64,000 bases of DNA from VXNE01 sp965248075 (GTDB lineage Bacteria; Pseudomonadota; Gammaproteobacteria; Pseudomonadales; Azotimanducaceae): the NCBI GenBank assembly GCA_965248075.1, contig CBDFIL010000003.1:186001-250000 (forward strand), given 5' to 3'. The stretch's first letter is position 1. Each line of letters begins with the position of its first letter. The notes below the pieces were generated by a model. The model had not been told where the DNA came from and did no database searches. It worked only from the letters and a program-made list of their open reading frames with translations. Below, piece after piece: positions 39,766 through 49,346 of the stretch. Both the position numbers and the translations under genes were made by a program.

Positions 39766-40782
39766 TCACTTCCCGTCGCCGGCCGCGGTGGTCAACGCCC
39801 GCAGGTCCGGCGCGCTCGAGAACAGACCGCGGTCCGTGATCCAGCCCGTGACGAGGTCCGCGGGGGTCACGTCGAAAGCGGGATTGCGAGCGCGAATGCC
39901 CGGGACGGTGGGAATCGACTCGGTGACCTCGCGAGGGTCGCGCTCCTCGATGACCACGTCCTCTCCGCGCGGCGTGTCGGGGTCGAACGTCGAGGAGGGA
40001 CAGGCGACGTAGAACGGCACGCCGTGATAACGGCTCGCGATGGCGAGGCCGCGCGTGCCGATCTTGTTGACCACGTCGCCGTTTCGGGTCACACGATCCG
40101 CGCCCGTGATCACGAGGTCCACGACACCTTCGGACATCAGGTGGGCCGCCATCCCGTCGCAGATCAAGGTCACGTCCAGCCCGGACTCCGACAGTTCCCA
40201 CGCCGTCAGGCGCGCCCCCTGCAGCACCGGGCGCGTCTCGTCGACGAACACCCGGAAGCGCAGCCCGGCCTCGTGCGCCAAGTACATCGGCGCCGTAGCG
40301 GTGCCGAGCGCGGAGACCGCCAGCGCGCCGGCGTTGCAGTGGGTCAGGACTCCCATGTCGTCGCCCAACAGCCCGACGCCGTGCGTGCCGATGGCGCGGC
40401 ACATCTGTATGTCTTCCCGGTGTATCGCGGCCGCCTCGGCGACAGGGTCCGCGGCTGCCCGGACGCGGCGCACCGCCCATGCCAGGTTGACGGCGGTCGG
40501 CCGTGCGGCAACGAGCACGGCGGCCGCGGCATCAAGATCTTCCCCCGCACGGGCCGCCAGCGCCATCCCGTAGGCCGCCGCCACCCCGATAGCCGGGGCA
40601 CCGCGCACATGCATGCAAGCGATGGCATCCGCGACCGCCATCGCATTCGCCTGTTCCTCGTAGACGACCTCCGCCGGCAGGCGACGCTGGTCGAGCAGCC
40701 AGAGTCGACCGTCCTCCCAGCGCAACGAAGCGGGAACGCTCACGAATTCGCCTGTGGGAGTCGCGATGTCCGGATCATACAC
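39766..40782 (-). CDS. mtnA: Methylthioribose-1-phosphate isomerase
   Basis: ~338-aa methionine-salvage enzyme (eIF-2B alpha/beta/delta-like fold) converting 5-methylthioribose-1-phosphate to methylthioribulose-1-phosphate. The substrate-binding VRGAPAIGVAAAYGMALAA, the catalytic Cys in VLTHCNAGALAVSALG, and DLVITGADRVTRNGDVVNKI with the catalytic Asp, then FYVACPSSTFD and FDVTPADLVTGWITDRG, are all typical. GTG at 40782 or GTG at 40743 are both possible starts; neither has a strong Shine-Dalgarno sequence. No other methionine-salvage gene is adjacent. Confidence 0.92.
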   Translation of the reverse strand: MYDPDIATPTGEFVSVPASLRWEDGRLWLLDQRRLPAEVVYEEQANAMAVADAIACMHVRGAPAIGVAAAYGMALAARAGEDLDAAAAVLVAARPTAVNLAWAVRRVRAAADPVAEAAAIHREDIQMCRAIGTHGVGLLGDDMGVLTHCNAGALAVSALGTATAPMYLAHEAGLRFRVFVDETRPVLQGARLTAWELSESGLDVTLICDGMAAHLMSEGVVDLVITGADRVTRNGDVVNKIGTRGLAIASRYHGVPFYVACPSSTFDPDTPRGEDVVIEERDPREVTESIPTVPGIRARNPAFDVTPADLVTGWITDRGLFSSAPDLRALTTAAGDGK

Positions 40783-41113
40783 CGGCCCCCTGGCGCCGCT
40801 CGCCCGGCCGAAGCGCGGGTGTTGGCCCAAAGCCGTACCGTCCCCTTTCTCCAATTCCAGGAGGTCCCCTTGCCGGCGGCAGGGAGGCTGCGGAAGTGGG
40901 CGCGGAATCGCCGCTGGAGGGTTCCCTAGGCCGGTAGGCGGCTGGCTGACGAGCGCAACCAACACCCGCAGGGCTTCGTCGACATCGAACAGCTCATGAT
41001 CCGGCTGAACGGGAGAACGCCAGCACGCCAGAGAAGGGTCCACCCCAACGCGCAAACAGCCAGCCGGCCCTGTGTCAGCGGAGCCTCATGTGCGCCAACG
41101 TACTCGCGCCTCC
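40783..41113. other. Intergenic stretch between mtnA and the restriction endonuclease
   Basis: About 330 bp without a gene I can support. The mtnA frame stays open here up to about 41055 (for example HELFDVDEALRVLVALVSQP), but these residues match no part of MtnA. They could be remnant coding sequence or chance in GC-rich DNA. Confidence 0.45.
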
Positions 41114-42205
41114 CTACCCCTGACTCATCAGTTCCAGCAGTCGCACCCGATCGTTCTCCTCCCCACGGCGCATCACCACGATGTGCTGCGGTTCGGACAT
41201 GAACCAAGCGAACGACCGCCACGCCAACTCGCTCACCGACGCCTTGAATGCAGCGTCGTCCCGGTCCGCGTATGCCGTCACGAACGCCACCTGGTCCGCG
41301 TCGAAGCCCGCCTCCGTCGCGACCGCCATCAACGCCGTCTGGCGGGCCTCGCTGACCGGGCCAGCGCTGGCCACGACTTCTACGAACACAAGCAGAGGCT
41401 CGGACGGGCCTAGATCCACCAGAATCAGGTCGGGGAGGTTCCGATCGGTCTGGATCGTCAACCCGATCGCCTGGGCCAAGGCGTCGTCCCGCGCCACGAC
41501 GCGATTGCGGCTCTCGCTCAGCCAGATTACTGCCGGCTCTTCAAGGTAACGCGCTGCGAACTCCTCGATCACGGCCTTCGAGACGACCGAACTCGGTCCC
41601 GGGTCCATGTGGCGGGCTTCGCCGTCGGGGAAGGTCACGAGAACCCGACCTTCCTGGGCTGTTCCTCCCCCCCGGCGCATGATTGCCACTCGGGCCAGCG
41701 CGCCGCTCGACAGGTTCGCCTTCCGCCAGGCAATGATCGCGGATGCCAGCTCTTCCCCCGCGAGACCCGGATCGATCAGCCCGGCGAATCCTAGCGCCAA
41801 CGCGTAGCGCGGCTGGGGCGAGGTGGTCGCCAGCCCCTCCCGCTCCTTGACCGCGCCCATCCTCACCAGACCGGCGCGCAACGTCTCGTCCCGAATGGGC
41901 TCCCGAGTGTTGGCCGCGTACCAGCGTCCCAAGATGTCCCCTGCCGGGCGCATCGACTCCTTCGACCACCCCTCTCGTACCACCCCGTCGGTCAGCGCCG
42001 CCTGGGCGTTGGTCATCCGAGTCACCTGGTCCGGCCGCAGCCAACGTTGCGCGCCTTCCACGGCGCCGACATAGAGCATCACGAACACCGTCCTTGCCGC
42101 CATGCCGCGGGTGACGTAGTTCCTATACGGCGTGCCGTCCGGGAAGATAGCCCGCAACCGGTCCCGCACTTCCGGGACCGGCAACAACGACGGCAGCGCT
42201 ATCAT
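41114..42205 (-). CDS. Type II restriction endonuclease, PstI/BsuBI-like
   Basis: 363-aa endonuclease. The C-terminal half matches the BsuBI/PstI family in pattern: NLPDLILVDLGPSEPLLVFV then EVVASAGPVSEARQTAL, where the PD and E residues form a PD-(D/E)xK-like centre. The N-terminal half resembles the DNA-binding part (LPVPEVRDRLRAIFPDGTPY). Prototype enzymes cut CTGCAG; specificity here is inferred and may differ. The ATG overlaps the stop of the methylase (ATGA), so modification enzyme is translated first. Confidence 0.85.
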   Translation of the reverse strand: MIALPSLLPVPEVRDRLRAIFPDGTPYRNYVTRGMAARTVFVMLYVGAVEGAQRWLRPDQVTRMTNAQAALTDGVVREGWSKESMRPAGDILGRWYAANTREPIRDETLRAGLVRMGAVKEREGLATTSPQPRYALALGFAGLIDPGLAGEELASAIIAWRKANLSSGALARVAIMRRGGGTAQEGRVLVTFPDGEARHMDPGPSSVVSKAVIEEFAARYLEEPAVIWLSESRNRVVARDDALAQAIGLTIQTDRNLPDLILVDLGPSEPLLVFVEVVASAGPVSEARQTALMAVATEAGFDADQVAFVTAYADRDDAAFKASVSELAWRSFAWFMSEPQHIVVMRRGEENDRVRLLELMSQG

Positions 42206-44010
42206 GCCTCCCCCCAGCCGTACGCCCGCGCCACCGCCTCTTCCACCGCGTCCCGCCCCGCGCCGCCCGCGACTAGCCGCTCGATCTCTCCGGCGCTCTT
42301 GGGTGCGGGCAGCGGCAACGCCTGCAGCTCGTAGGCGGAAACAGCCACGCTGCCGTTGATACACCGGAACACCTGATCGGCCACGTCGCTGTTCAACACC
42401 GCGGCCAGCGCCGCCAGCGCAACCTCCGGCGTGCCGTTGAGCGGCTTGACCATGTTCAGATGGTTCTCCACAACCACCGCACCGTACCGGTCGAGGAACG
42501 CCGCCGGCAGTTCGGCTGCGATCAGACGCCGATACTGCTCCTTGGCCGTCGTCCTTTGCACCAGAACGCACGGAAAGTCCGTGACCACCCAGCGTTCTTC
42601 CTTCTTCGGTTCGAAGTAAGGCTTGTGGTTGCGCTTCTCGGCGCGGAACTCGAAACCGCCGTCGGGCCGCACTGACTCCGCCCAGACCAGCGGATAGCGG
42701 CGCTTGCCGGGACGCTCCCGCAACCCACCCTTGTGCCTGTTCCAGACCAAGGGACCGGTGCTGACGGTGTAGCCCCAATCTGCCAGCCGGTGCGGCAGCC
42801 CACCGACTACACGCAGGAGCGCACCCTGGGCTTCACTCCGCGGCATCAGCCAAGGCTCCTCCGGTACTTCGGGAAGTCTGAAGGAGCCCGCCGCCCCTCT
42901 CTCAATCGAACCGTCGGCGCTTGTAGACAAGAAACGGACTTGTCCCGCGCCGGGATCGCCACCCCGCTTGTATGCTGCCAACAAGGTCTCCTGGAGCACA
43001 TCCGCGAAGACACCCTTGCGCAACGCCACGAAGTCGATAATCGCCGGCGGGGCCTCCCGGCCGAGCAGGCCGCGCAACGCCTTGAAATACTCGCCCGAAA
43101 GGAGGCTCGTCGGCGTCACGTAGGCGATGACGCCCCCCTCCCGTGCCAAGCGCAGGGCCAAGTCGGTGAATACTCCGTAGAGGTTCGCGTGGCCGAACAG
43201 GCTACGTGCGAATTTCCCCCGCAGGCGCGGCGGCAGGGTCATCCGCCCGTACGGCGGATTGCCAACCACAAGGTCGAAACCTCTCCTCGCCGCCGGCCGT
43301 TCCAGACTGTCGCACACTCGCACGACGCGCCGCAGCCGCTCCCCCGCGGCGCGGCACTGCTCGCCCAAGGCAGCGTCCAAGAACACCTGCGACATCCAAG
43401 CCGCAAACGGGTCCAGTTCGAACCCCACCAGCCGGCGTTCGATGTCCTTCAGCACAGCGCTCGCGTCGAGACCCTCCAGGCTTCGGGCCATCCGTAACGC
43501 GACCGGGGCCAGGAAGGCCCCGCCCCCGCACGCCGGATCCAGCACCCGCGCCTTCGACCAGTCCACGCCGGCGTCCGTCGCCATGTCGAGCAGCCGCTCG
43601 CAGAGCGCCGGCGGCGTATAGTACGCCCCCAGTGCAGCCCGGAACTGGTCAGGCATCATCCCGGTGTACAGCAATCCGATCGCGTAACCGGCCTCCAACG
43701 GCTCCAGCTCCGCCGCCGCCCTGCCGATGCACCCGGCCAATTCTCCAACTTCCTCGGGCACGGCGCCGACTTCGGTGTCGCGCGGTAGCTTGCGGAGCCG
43801 CCAGCGCCCTTGCCACGCGGCTCCCGCCTCCTGCCAGTACGTCCGGACAACCGCGAACACCATCGCTCGGGCCAAACCGAGCCTGTCCTCCGCCGCAGAC
43901 GCAGACGCGAGGCTTCGAGCCGTCGCCACACCGCTCTCTACAATCGACCGCGCCGTCGTTAGCGCCACTTCGTCTTCGATCTCCGCCATGTTCGCCACTT
44001 CTGTCGACAC
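42202..44010 (-). CDS. N6-adenine DNA methyltransferase of a PstI/BsuBI-type R-M system
   Basis: ~602-aa gamma-type adenine methyltransferase. SAM-binding motif I is ARVLDPACGGGAFLAP and motif IV is DLVVGNPPYGRMTLPP. A long C-terminal target-recognition part follows, with TVSTGPLVWNRHKGGLR and VLVQRTTAKEQYRRLIAAEL. It would methylate adenine in the site cut by the partner enzyme. GTG at 44010 or ATG at 43989 are plausible starts. A TTGACA hexamer lies upstream on this strand near 44126-44131, but no convincing -10 follows. The coding length is longer than PstI methylase (~507 aa). Confidence 0.9.
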   Translation of the reverse strand: MSTEVANMAEIEDEVALTTARSIVESGVATARSLASASAAEDRLGLARAMVFAVVRTYWQEAGAAWQGRWRLRKLPRDTEVGAVPEEVGELAGCIGRAAAELEPLEAGYAIGLLYTGMMPDQFRAALGAYYTPPALCERLLDMATDAGVDWSKARVLDPACGGGAFLAPVALRMARSLEGLDASAVLKDIERRLVGFELDPFAAWMSQVFLDAALGEQCRAAGERLRRVVRVCDSLERPAARRGFDLVVGNPPYGRMTLPPRLRGKFARSLFGHANLYGVFTDLALRLAREGGVIAYVTPTSLLSGEYFKALRGLLGREAPPAIIDFVALRKGVFADVLQETLLAAYKRGGDPGAGQVRFLSTSADGSIERGAAGSFRLPEVPEEPWLMPRSEAQGALLRVVGGLPHRLADWGYTVSTGPLVWNRHKGGLRERPGKRRYPLVWAESVRPDGGFEFRAEKRNHKPYFEPKKEERWVVTDFPCVLVQRTTAKEQYRRLIAAELPAAFLDRYGAVVVENHLNMVKPLNGTPEVALAALAAVLNSDVADQVFRCINGSVAVSAYELQALPLPAPKSAGEIERLVAGGAGRDAVEEAVARAYGWGEA

Positions 44011-44347
44011 CTTCAATCGGGTCCTCCGAGACGATCTCCAACCCTCCACTCCGCCTCGCGCGTCGCTCCTCGCAAGCCTACTCCCGATCCCCACAGACTT
44101 TGGTTATCCATACAGTACGTGTCAAGCGAGACCGACGCAGGTGGTGGACCAGACCCACCACCCACCCGAGGGCAACACATTAGCCGACGAGCTGCGATCG
44201 AAGAACCGTCGCACCCACCACCGGGGCCGCGGATGGTCGGACGGCCGATGTGCGGGATGACACCGCGCATCCCCGCGCGATAGGCTCCCGGCCCGCAGCC
44301 CCGGCCTGTCCTGCCGAACTACCGCATCCGCGGATCAACCGACGCCC
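44011..44347. other. Intergenic stretch upstream of the R-M operon and purU remnant
   Basis: About 337 bp without a supported gene, between two divergent units. It should hold promoters for both. One TTGACA hexamer on the minus strand near 44126-44131 is the only element I could pick out. GGTGGTGG / CCACCACC pairs near 44140-44165 can form a small hairpin. Confidence 0.4.
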
Positions 44348-44899
44348 ATGGACCAACCGAACGAGTACGTCCTGACCCTGCACTGCCCGGACCGACCGGG
44401 CCTCGTCTTCGCCGTGAGCCAATGGTTGATGGAGCACGGCTGCAACATCGTCGCGAGCGACCAGTTCGGCGACCCGCGCAGCGGACGCTTCTTCCTGCGA
44501 CTGTGCTTCGTGGGCGAACCGACCCTCGCAGCCTTGCGGACCTCGTTCGAGCCCGTCGCGCGGGATTGCTCGATGACGTGGGGCCTGTGGCCCGCCGACG
44601 CCAGGCCCAAGGTGCTGGTGCTGGTCTCGAAGTACGAGCACTGTCTCGCCGACCTCCTGCACCGGGCGCGTGTCGGAGACCTCCCCATCGAGATCGTCCT
44701 GGTCGTATCGAACGACCCCGATGCCGGCTACCTCGCCACCGCCTTCGACGTCGACTTCCTGCACCTGCCCGTCAATCAGAACAACAAGGCCATGCAGGAA
44801 CGGAAGATGCTCGGCGAAGCCCGCAACCGGGGGGTCGACTTCGTCGGTCTCGCGCGCTACATCCTCCTGAACGGGGCGCGCACCGTCGTGTTCCGGTAG
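44348..44899 (+). pseudogene. purU: Formyltetrahydrofolate deformylase with the catalytic core deleted
   Basis: 183 codons against ~285 in PurU. The N-terminal ACT domain (LTLHCPDRPGLVFAVSQWLM) and the first half of the formyl-hydrolase domain (KVLVLVSKYEHCLADLLHRA, VVSNDPDAGY, FLHLPVNQNNKAMQERKML) are intact. After VDFVGLARY the sequence jumps to ILLNGARTVVFR, which is the normal C terminus. About 100 residues are missing in frame, including the NIHHSFLP-type segment and the later catalytic Asp. The product cannot be an active hydrolase. A remaining regulatory (ACT) role is possible but unsupported. Confidence 0.87.
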
Positions 44900-44905
44900 G
44901 TGGCG

Positions 44906-45727
44906 ATGCGCGTAGAACCAGCGGCGACGGCCATCGGGGCCCACGTCGAAGTGGACCTGGCACGGGTCATCGATACCGGCCAACTCTTCAACGCGGTGCA
45001 GGACGCGTTACTGGAACACCATGTCCTGTTCTTTCGCGACCAGGCCCTCTCGGCTCGCCAGTTTCAGGAACTCGGCGAGCGATTCGGCACGCTCGAAGCG
45101 CATCCCGCCTACCCGACCGCGCCGCAAGCGCCCAGTGTGCAGATACTCGAAAGCACGCCCGAGGCCCCATCCCGGATCGAGGTCTGGCACTCGGACATGA
45201 CCTTCCGGGAGACGCCCCCGGCAATCACGCTGCTGTATGGCCAGGTGATCCCCAAGGTAGGCGGCGACACGCTATGGGCCAGTGCGCACGCTGCCTGGGC
45301 GGGGCTGTCGCCGGCGCTATGCACCCTGCTCGAAGGACTGCAGGCGGTGCATGACTTTGCCCACGGCTTCCGCGAGAGCCTCGAGGCCCCGGGCGGGTAC
45401 GAACGCCTGCGCGACGCCGTCGCCGCCAACCCGCCGGTGACGCACCCCGCCGTGCGCACGCATCCGGCCTCGGGCAAGCGTTCGCTCTACGTCAACCGGC
45501 TCTTCACGACACGCCTGGAAGGACTCTCGCGTCGCGAGAGCGACGCCCTGCTGGCATTCCTGTGCGAGGAGATCACGACGGACGAGTACACCGTGCGGCT
45601 CCGCTGGCGTCCCGGCACGATCGCCATCTGGGACAACCGGACCACCCAGCACAAGCCCGTCAACGACTACTTTCCGCAGCACCGGAAGATGTACCGCCTG
45701 ACCGTCGCCGGAGAGCGCCCGCGGTAG
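44906..45727 (+). CDS. TauD/TfdA-family 2-oxoglutarate/Fe(II) dioxygenase
   Basis: ~273-aa non-haem iron dioxygenase. The HxD pair is in EVWHSDMTF, the third metal His in RTTQHKPVNDY and the 2-oxoglutarate-binding Arg near HRKMYRLTVAG. Overall layout follows TauD (taurine dioxygenase). The substrate is not identifiable: members act on sulfonates, chlorophenoxy acids, and others. ATG at 44906 is chosen; GTG at 44900 sits directly on the preceding stop. It follows the broken purU on the same strand. Confidence 0.9.
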   Translation: MRVEPAATAIGAHVEVDLARVIDTGQLFNAVQDALLEHHVLFFRDQALSARQFQELGERFGTLEAHPAYPTAPQAPSVQILESTPEAPSRIEVWHSDMTFRETPPAITLLYGQVIPKVGGDTLWASAHAAWAGLSPALCTLLEGLQAVHDFAHGFRESLEAPGGYERLRDAVAANPPVTHPAVRTHPASGKRSLYVNRLFTTRLEGLSRRESDALLAFLCEEITTDEYTVRLRWRPGTIAIWDNRTTQHKPVNDYFPQHRKMYRLTVAGERPR

Positions 45728-45849
45728 CGCGCGAACTTCGTTCGCGTTGAGAGTTTCGCTGGGCGAAACCCCCGTGGAACCAGGTGCCGATGCACCCTCC
45801 AGGCGGTTTGCAGGACGCCAGGTCCGACGGCCTGCCTCTTTCCCGGTCG

Positions 45850-47364
45850 CTAACCGTCGGAGCCGGCGGCCGCATGCGTATCGCTCGCGGACACCCGCAC
45901 GCCGCGCCGTTCGAGACGTTGGCGAATACGCACCTGCCGCTCTTCCGTCAGCGGATAGCGCCAGATGAACGGCAACGCGATGAACTTGAGCGCTGCCGGG
46001 ATGATGGAGTAGGCAAGCGCCAGCATCAGCAGCGACAGGCTTGAGTTCCCTTCGGCAGTGCGCGCAAGCGATGGATCCGCCGTCGCATCGAAGCCGAACA
46101 GATCAACGATCAGAAGCGCGAGCGCGCCGCCGAGGGCGACCCCGCCTTTCTGCAACATGCCCCAGAGCGAGAAGTACATGCCGGCGCGCTGCTCGCCCGT
46201 GCGCGCGGAGTCGATGTCCACCGCGTCCGCCGCCATCGCCGCCGGGAGCGCGAGCATCGCGCCCTCCGTGCAGCCCTTCATGGTCATGATGATCAGGAAC
46301 ACCCCGAACCAGCCGGCCGGAATGAACGGGATGAAGGACGCCCACACGCTGTACCAGATGACCAGCACGATGAAGGCGCGGTGCTTGCCGATCTTCCCGG
46401 CGAGCCACATCCAGAAGAACAGCCCCAGCGTCGCTGCCAGGTAGTAGACCAGGAGGTACAGCGAATACCACTCGCCGGCATCGATGACATGCTTGCAGAA
46501 GAAGAAGGACAGCGCGCCGGTCATGGCCCCGCCGACGGTGCTCACCGTGTAGCACACCACCAGCCGGACGTAGGGCCCGTTCCTGCGGACCACCTTGAGG
46601 CTCGCCCGGAAGCTCGGTCTGCGCCGCGGAATCACCACCTGATCGGGCTCCCGCACGAAGACGAGGGCCACCACGATGGTGACCGGCAGGGCGACCAGGA
46701 CGAACGTCGACAGCCAGTCGAGGATCACGTCGAGGTTGCCGGCACGAGCGTCCATCACGGTCCCGAGTTCCGCCGACAGATTGCCGAGCAGGGACATCAC
46801 GCTGTTGCCGGACTGGCCGAGATAGATGAGGATGCCGGCGCCAAGCGGCAAGGCCGTCGCGATGACGACGCCCAGGTAGTGGAACTGTTCGCGCCGTCCG
46901 GTGACCTTGGTCCGCTCGTTGTACTCGGGACTCAACTCCGCGCCCCAGGCGAAGTACGGCAGGTTCACCAGGGTGAAGGCAAAGTAGATCATCACGATCC
47001 ACAAGCCGAAATACCACACGCTCGGATTCGGCGGCGGCAGGAACAGCATGTAAATCGACACCATCAGCAGCGGCGTGCCGGCGAGGATCCAGGGCTTGCG
47101 CCGCCCGATGGGCGTGCGGAGCTTGTCCGACAGCACCCCGATCAGCGGGTCCGTGATGCCGTCCGAGAGGCGCGCGACGACGATGATGGCGGCGATGACC
47201 GACAGGCTGATGCCGAGCTCGGCATAGTGGGGCTGCACGTACACGCCCACCGGCAGCAACGCCACCGACAGGGGCAGGTACATCGCCGAGTAGCAGCCGA
47301 TCCGCCACTCGCCGAGCAAACCCCGTTGCTCCTTCGACTTGCCCGCCGCGAGCGCCTCCGCCAC
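45850..47364 (-). CDS. GPH-family (MelB-like) cation:sugar symporter
   Basis: 504-aa transporter with about 12 membrane helices. RLSDGITDPLIGVLSDKLRT with GRRKPWILAG and the GNSVMSLL loop follow the glycoside-pentoside-hexuronide:cation symporter pattern. It probably imports a sugar, glycoside or sugar acid with Na+ or H+. It starts at GTG 47364, next to the stop of the sugar-phosphate isomerase gene, and is the last gene of the leftward arm of the cluster. Confidence 0.88.
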   Translation of the reverse strand: MAEALAAGKSKEQRGLLGEWRIGCYSAMYLPLSVALLPVGVYVQPHYAELGISLSVIAAIIVVARLSDGITDPLIGVLSDKLRTPIGRRKPWILAGTPLLMVSIYMLFLPPPNPSVWYFGLWIVMIYFAFTLVNLPYFAWGAELSPEYNERTKVTGRREQFHYLGVVIATALPLGAGILIYLGQSGNSVMSLLGNLSAELGTVMDARAGNLDVILDWLSTFVLVALPVTIVVALVFVREPDQVVIPRRRPSFRASLKVVRRNGPYVRLVVCYTVSTVGGAMTGALSFFFCKHVIDAGEWYSLYLLVYYLAATLGLFFWMWLAGKIGKHRAFIVLVIWYSVWASFIPFIPAGWFGVFLIIMTMKGCTEGAMLALPAAMAADAVDIDSARTGEQRAGMYFSLWGMLQKGGVALGGALALLIVDLFGFDATADPSLARTAEGNSSLSLLMLALAYSIIPAALKFIALPFIWRYPLTEERQVRIRQRLERRGVRVSASDTHAAAGSDG

Positions 47365-47365
47365 C

Positions 47366-48124
47366 TCAGTCGCGCCCGAGTGCGAGGCCGTTCGCGGTCA
47401 GGTACGCGTGGCTGCGTTCGACAGCCGTCATCATGTCGGTGTCGCAGCTGTCGAGCTCGACGATGACCCACTCCAGCACCTCCGGATCCGCAGCCGCGAT
47501 CGTGCCCGGAATGTCCATCCTGCCGTCGCCGACGGCCACGTGGGCCCCACCCTTCTCGAGGGGTCCGTCCTTGATGTGCAGCAGCGGCGCCCGATCCCGG
47601 ACACGCGCCACTTCCGCCGCCGGGTCGCAGGCACCGAAGTTCGCGGCCCAGTAGGTGTCCACTTCGAACTGCACCTCCGGACAGAGTTCCTGCAACCGGT
47701 GATAGGCCGTGACGCCTTCGATCTCGACGAACTCCCACCAGTGGTTGTGCAGGAACAGGGCGATACCCGCGGGGCGCAATCCGTCGATCAACGCGTTGAC
47801 GGTGTCCGCGGTGCGCTGGACCGCATCCAGATCGCGGAAGTCGTCCGGGGCGAAGCCGCCGGCCGCACGGCTCAGGCCGAGTTCCCCGACGACATCGCAC
47901 ACCTGGGCGATCTCGGACCGGTTCGCCCACGGGTAGTGGCTCGAGGACACCCGCATGCCCAGCTCCTCCACCCGGCGTCGGAACGCGGCCGGAGATACGC
48001 CGAACAGCGAGAACGGTTCCACGCCCGCGTAGCCGATTTCGGCGAGACGCGTCAGGACGCCGTCGAAGTCGGCCTCCGACGCCTCGCGTAGCGAATACAA
48101 CTGCACCGACAAGGGGGTCGTCAC
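47366..48124 (-). CDS. Sugar phosphate isomerase/epimerase-family TIM-barrel protein
   Basis: 252-aa protein of the AP-endonuclease-2-like TIM-barrel family (MTTPLSVQLYSLREASEADF, IGYAGVEPF). Probable metal and substrate residues appear in FLHNHWWEF, QFEVDTYWAANFG and LLHIKDGPLEKGG. Related enzymes isomerise or epimerise keto-sugars and inositol derivatives. The GTG at 48124 overlaps the stop of the Gfo/Idh gene (GTGA). Substrate unknown. Confidence 0.88.
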   Translation of the reverse strand: MTTPLSVQLYSLREASEADFDGVLTRLAEIGYAGVEPFSLFGVSPAAFRRRVEELGMRVSSSHYPWANRSEIAQVCDVVGELGLSRAAGGFAPDDFRDLDAVQRTADTVNALIDGLRPAGIALFLHNHWWEFVEIEGVTAYHRLQELCPEVQFEVDTYWAANFGACDPAAEVARVRDRAPLLHIKDGPLEKGGAHVAVGDGRMDIPGTIAAADPEVLEWVIVELDSCDTDMMTAVERSHAYLTANGLALGRD

Positions 48125-49182
48125 GGTGTCACCTCCCGTCCGGTCGCGGACGATGCGTAGATAGCGTCCAGGATCCGTTGCACGGCAAGCGCCTGCTGCG
48201 GCGGTACTGCCGACGCTGCGCGACCGGCGATCACGTCCAGAAAGTGCGCCATGCGGCTCTGGTGCGGCCAGGCGAGTTCCCCGACCGATGGCGCCTCGAC
48301 GGTCAGGTAGCCATCCTCGCCCGGCCGGTACAGCTTCGATTCGTAGACGCTGTAGGCGGCGTCGGTGCCGAACAGTTCGATACCCATGGTATCGGCATCC
48401 CTCTGGTGCATGGCCCAGGCCGCGTCGAGGGCCAGCGTGGTACCCGCCGCGAGCCGGACGAGGGCAGTCGCGAAATCCTCGACATCGAATACCGTGTCCT
48501 CGACGTCCGAGTGGCCCCAGGCGCCGTTGCCGAGGCCCCGGTTGCCGAACCTGGCGCAGGCGCAGCCGGAGACCGAAACCGCATCGAAGTCGTCCAGTGC
48601 GAAGAGCGCCGCATCGAGCATGTGCACCCCGATGTCGAGCAGGCTACCGCCACCGGCCTCGGCCTTGTGCGTGAACCAGCTTCCTATGCGCGGAATGCCG
48701 GCCCGCCGACGCCAGTACGCCTTGACGTGGTAGACCTCCCCGAGTTTCCCCTGCGCCACCAGGGCGCGCGCCGTCTGGACGGCCCGCGTGAAGCGCTGGT
48801 TCATCCCCACCATCAGGTGTCGACCGCTCGCTTGGGCGGTGGCGATCACCTCCCGCGCCTGCGCCGCATTCATGGCAAACGGCTTGTCCAGCATCGTGTG
48901 CTTGCCCGCTTCGAGCGCCGCGCGGGCCAGCTCGGCATGGAAGCGGTTCGGCACGGCGATGTAGCACGCATCTACGGTGTCGAGGGCGAGGAGGCCTGCC
49001 GCCTCACCGAACACCCGCTCGACCCGGTATCGCTCGGCGAACGCGCGGGCCCGCTCTGCATGGGGATCGGCGACGGCGACGATCTCCGCTTCGGGCAAGG
49101 CGGCAAGCTCTCTGCATGCGATGTTGGCGATTGCGCCGGCGCCGATCACGCCGAACCGCGTTGCTGCTATCGAATCGCCCAT
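48121..49182 (-). CDS. Gfo/Idh/MocA-family oxidoreductase
   Basis: 353-aa NAD(P)-dependent dehydrogenase. Rossmann motif RFGVIGAGAIANIACRELA, the catalytic-Lys motif HTMLDKPFAMNAAQAREVI and the C-terminal domain GGGSLLDIGVHMLDAALFAL are clear. Such enzymes oxidise ring or carbonyl positions of sugars and inositols. The Met at 49182 has GCAGGAGGCC upstream. First gene of the leftward arm; the rightward arm starts with another Gfo/Idh gene on the other strand, 164 bp away. Confidence 0.92.
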   Translation of the reverse strand: MGDSIAATRFGVIGAGAIANIACRELAALPEAEIVAVADPHAERARAFAERYRVERVFGEAAGLLALDTVDACYIAVPNRFHAELARAALEAGKHTMLDKPFAMNAAQAREVIATAQASGRHLMVGMNQRFTRAVQTARALVAQGKLGEVYHVKAYWRRRAGIPRIGSWFTHKAEAGGGSLLDIGVHMLDAALFALDDFDAVSVSGCACARFGNRGLGNGAWGHSDVEDTVFDVEDFATALVRLAAGTTLALDAAWAMHQRDADTMGIELFGTDAAYSVYESKLYRPGEDGYLTVEAPSVGELAWPHQSRMAHFLDVIAGRAASAVPPQQALAVQRILDAIYASSATGREVTP

Positions 49183-49346
49183 CCGGCCTCCTGCCGCGCC
49201 CACGCCAACTATCGTATCGCATGGCAGCACTGCTAATCTTCGGGCCCACCGAGACCCGGAGCGAGTCCCCAGTTGACCCAGACGCGCTGCCAATGCTTTG
49301 CCTTGTCACCCGGTCCCGATGCGTCCGGCCTGCCGGGCGACGTCTC

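Noticed and set aside
40783..41055. Extension of the mtnA frame upstream by ~90 codons
   Set aside because: The extra residues match no part of MtnA and the enzyme's normal length is reached without them.
44126..44131. TTGACA as a promoter for the methylase gene
   Set aside because: No acceptable -10 hexamer at 16-18 bp; reported only as a hexamer.
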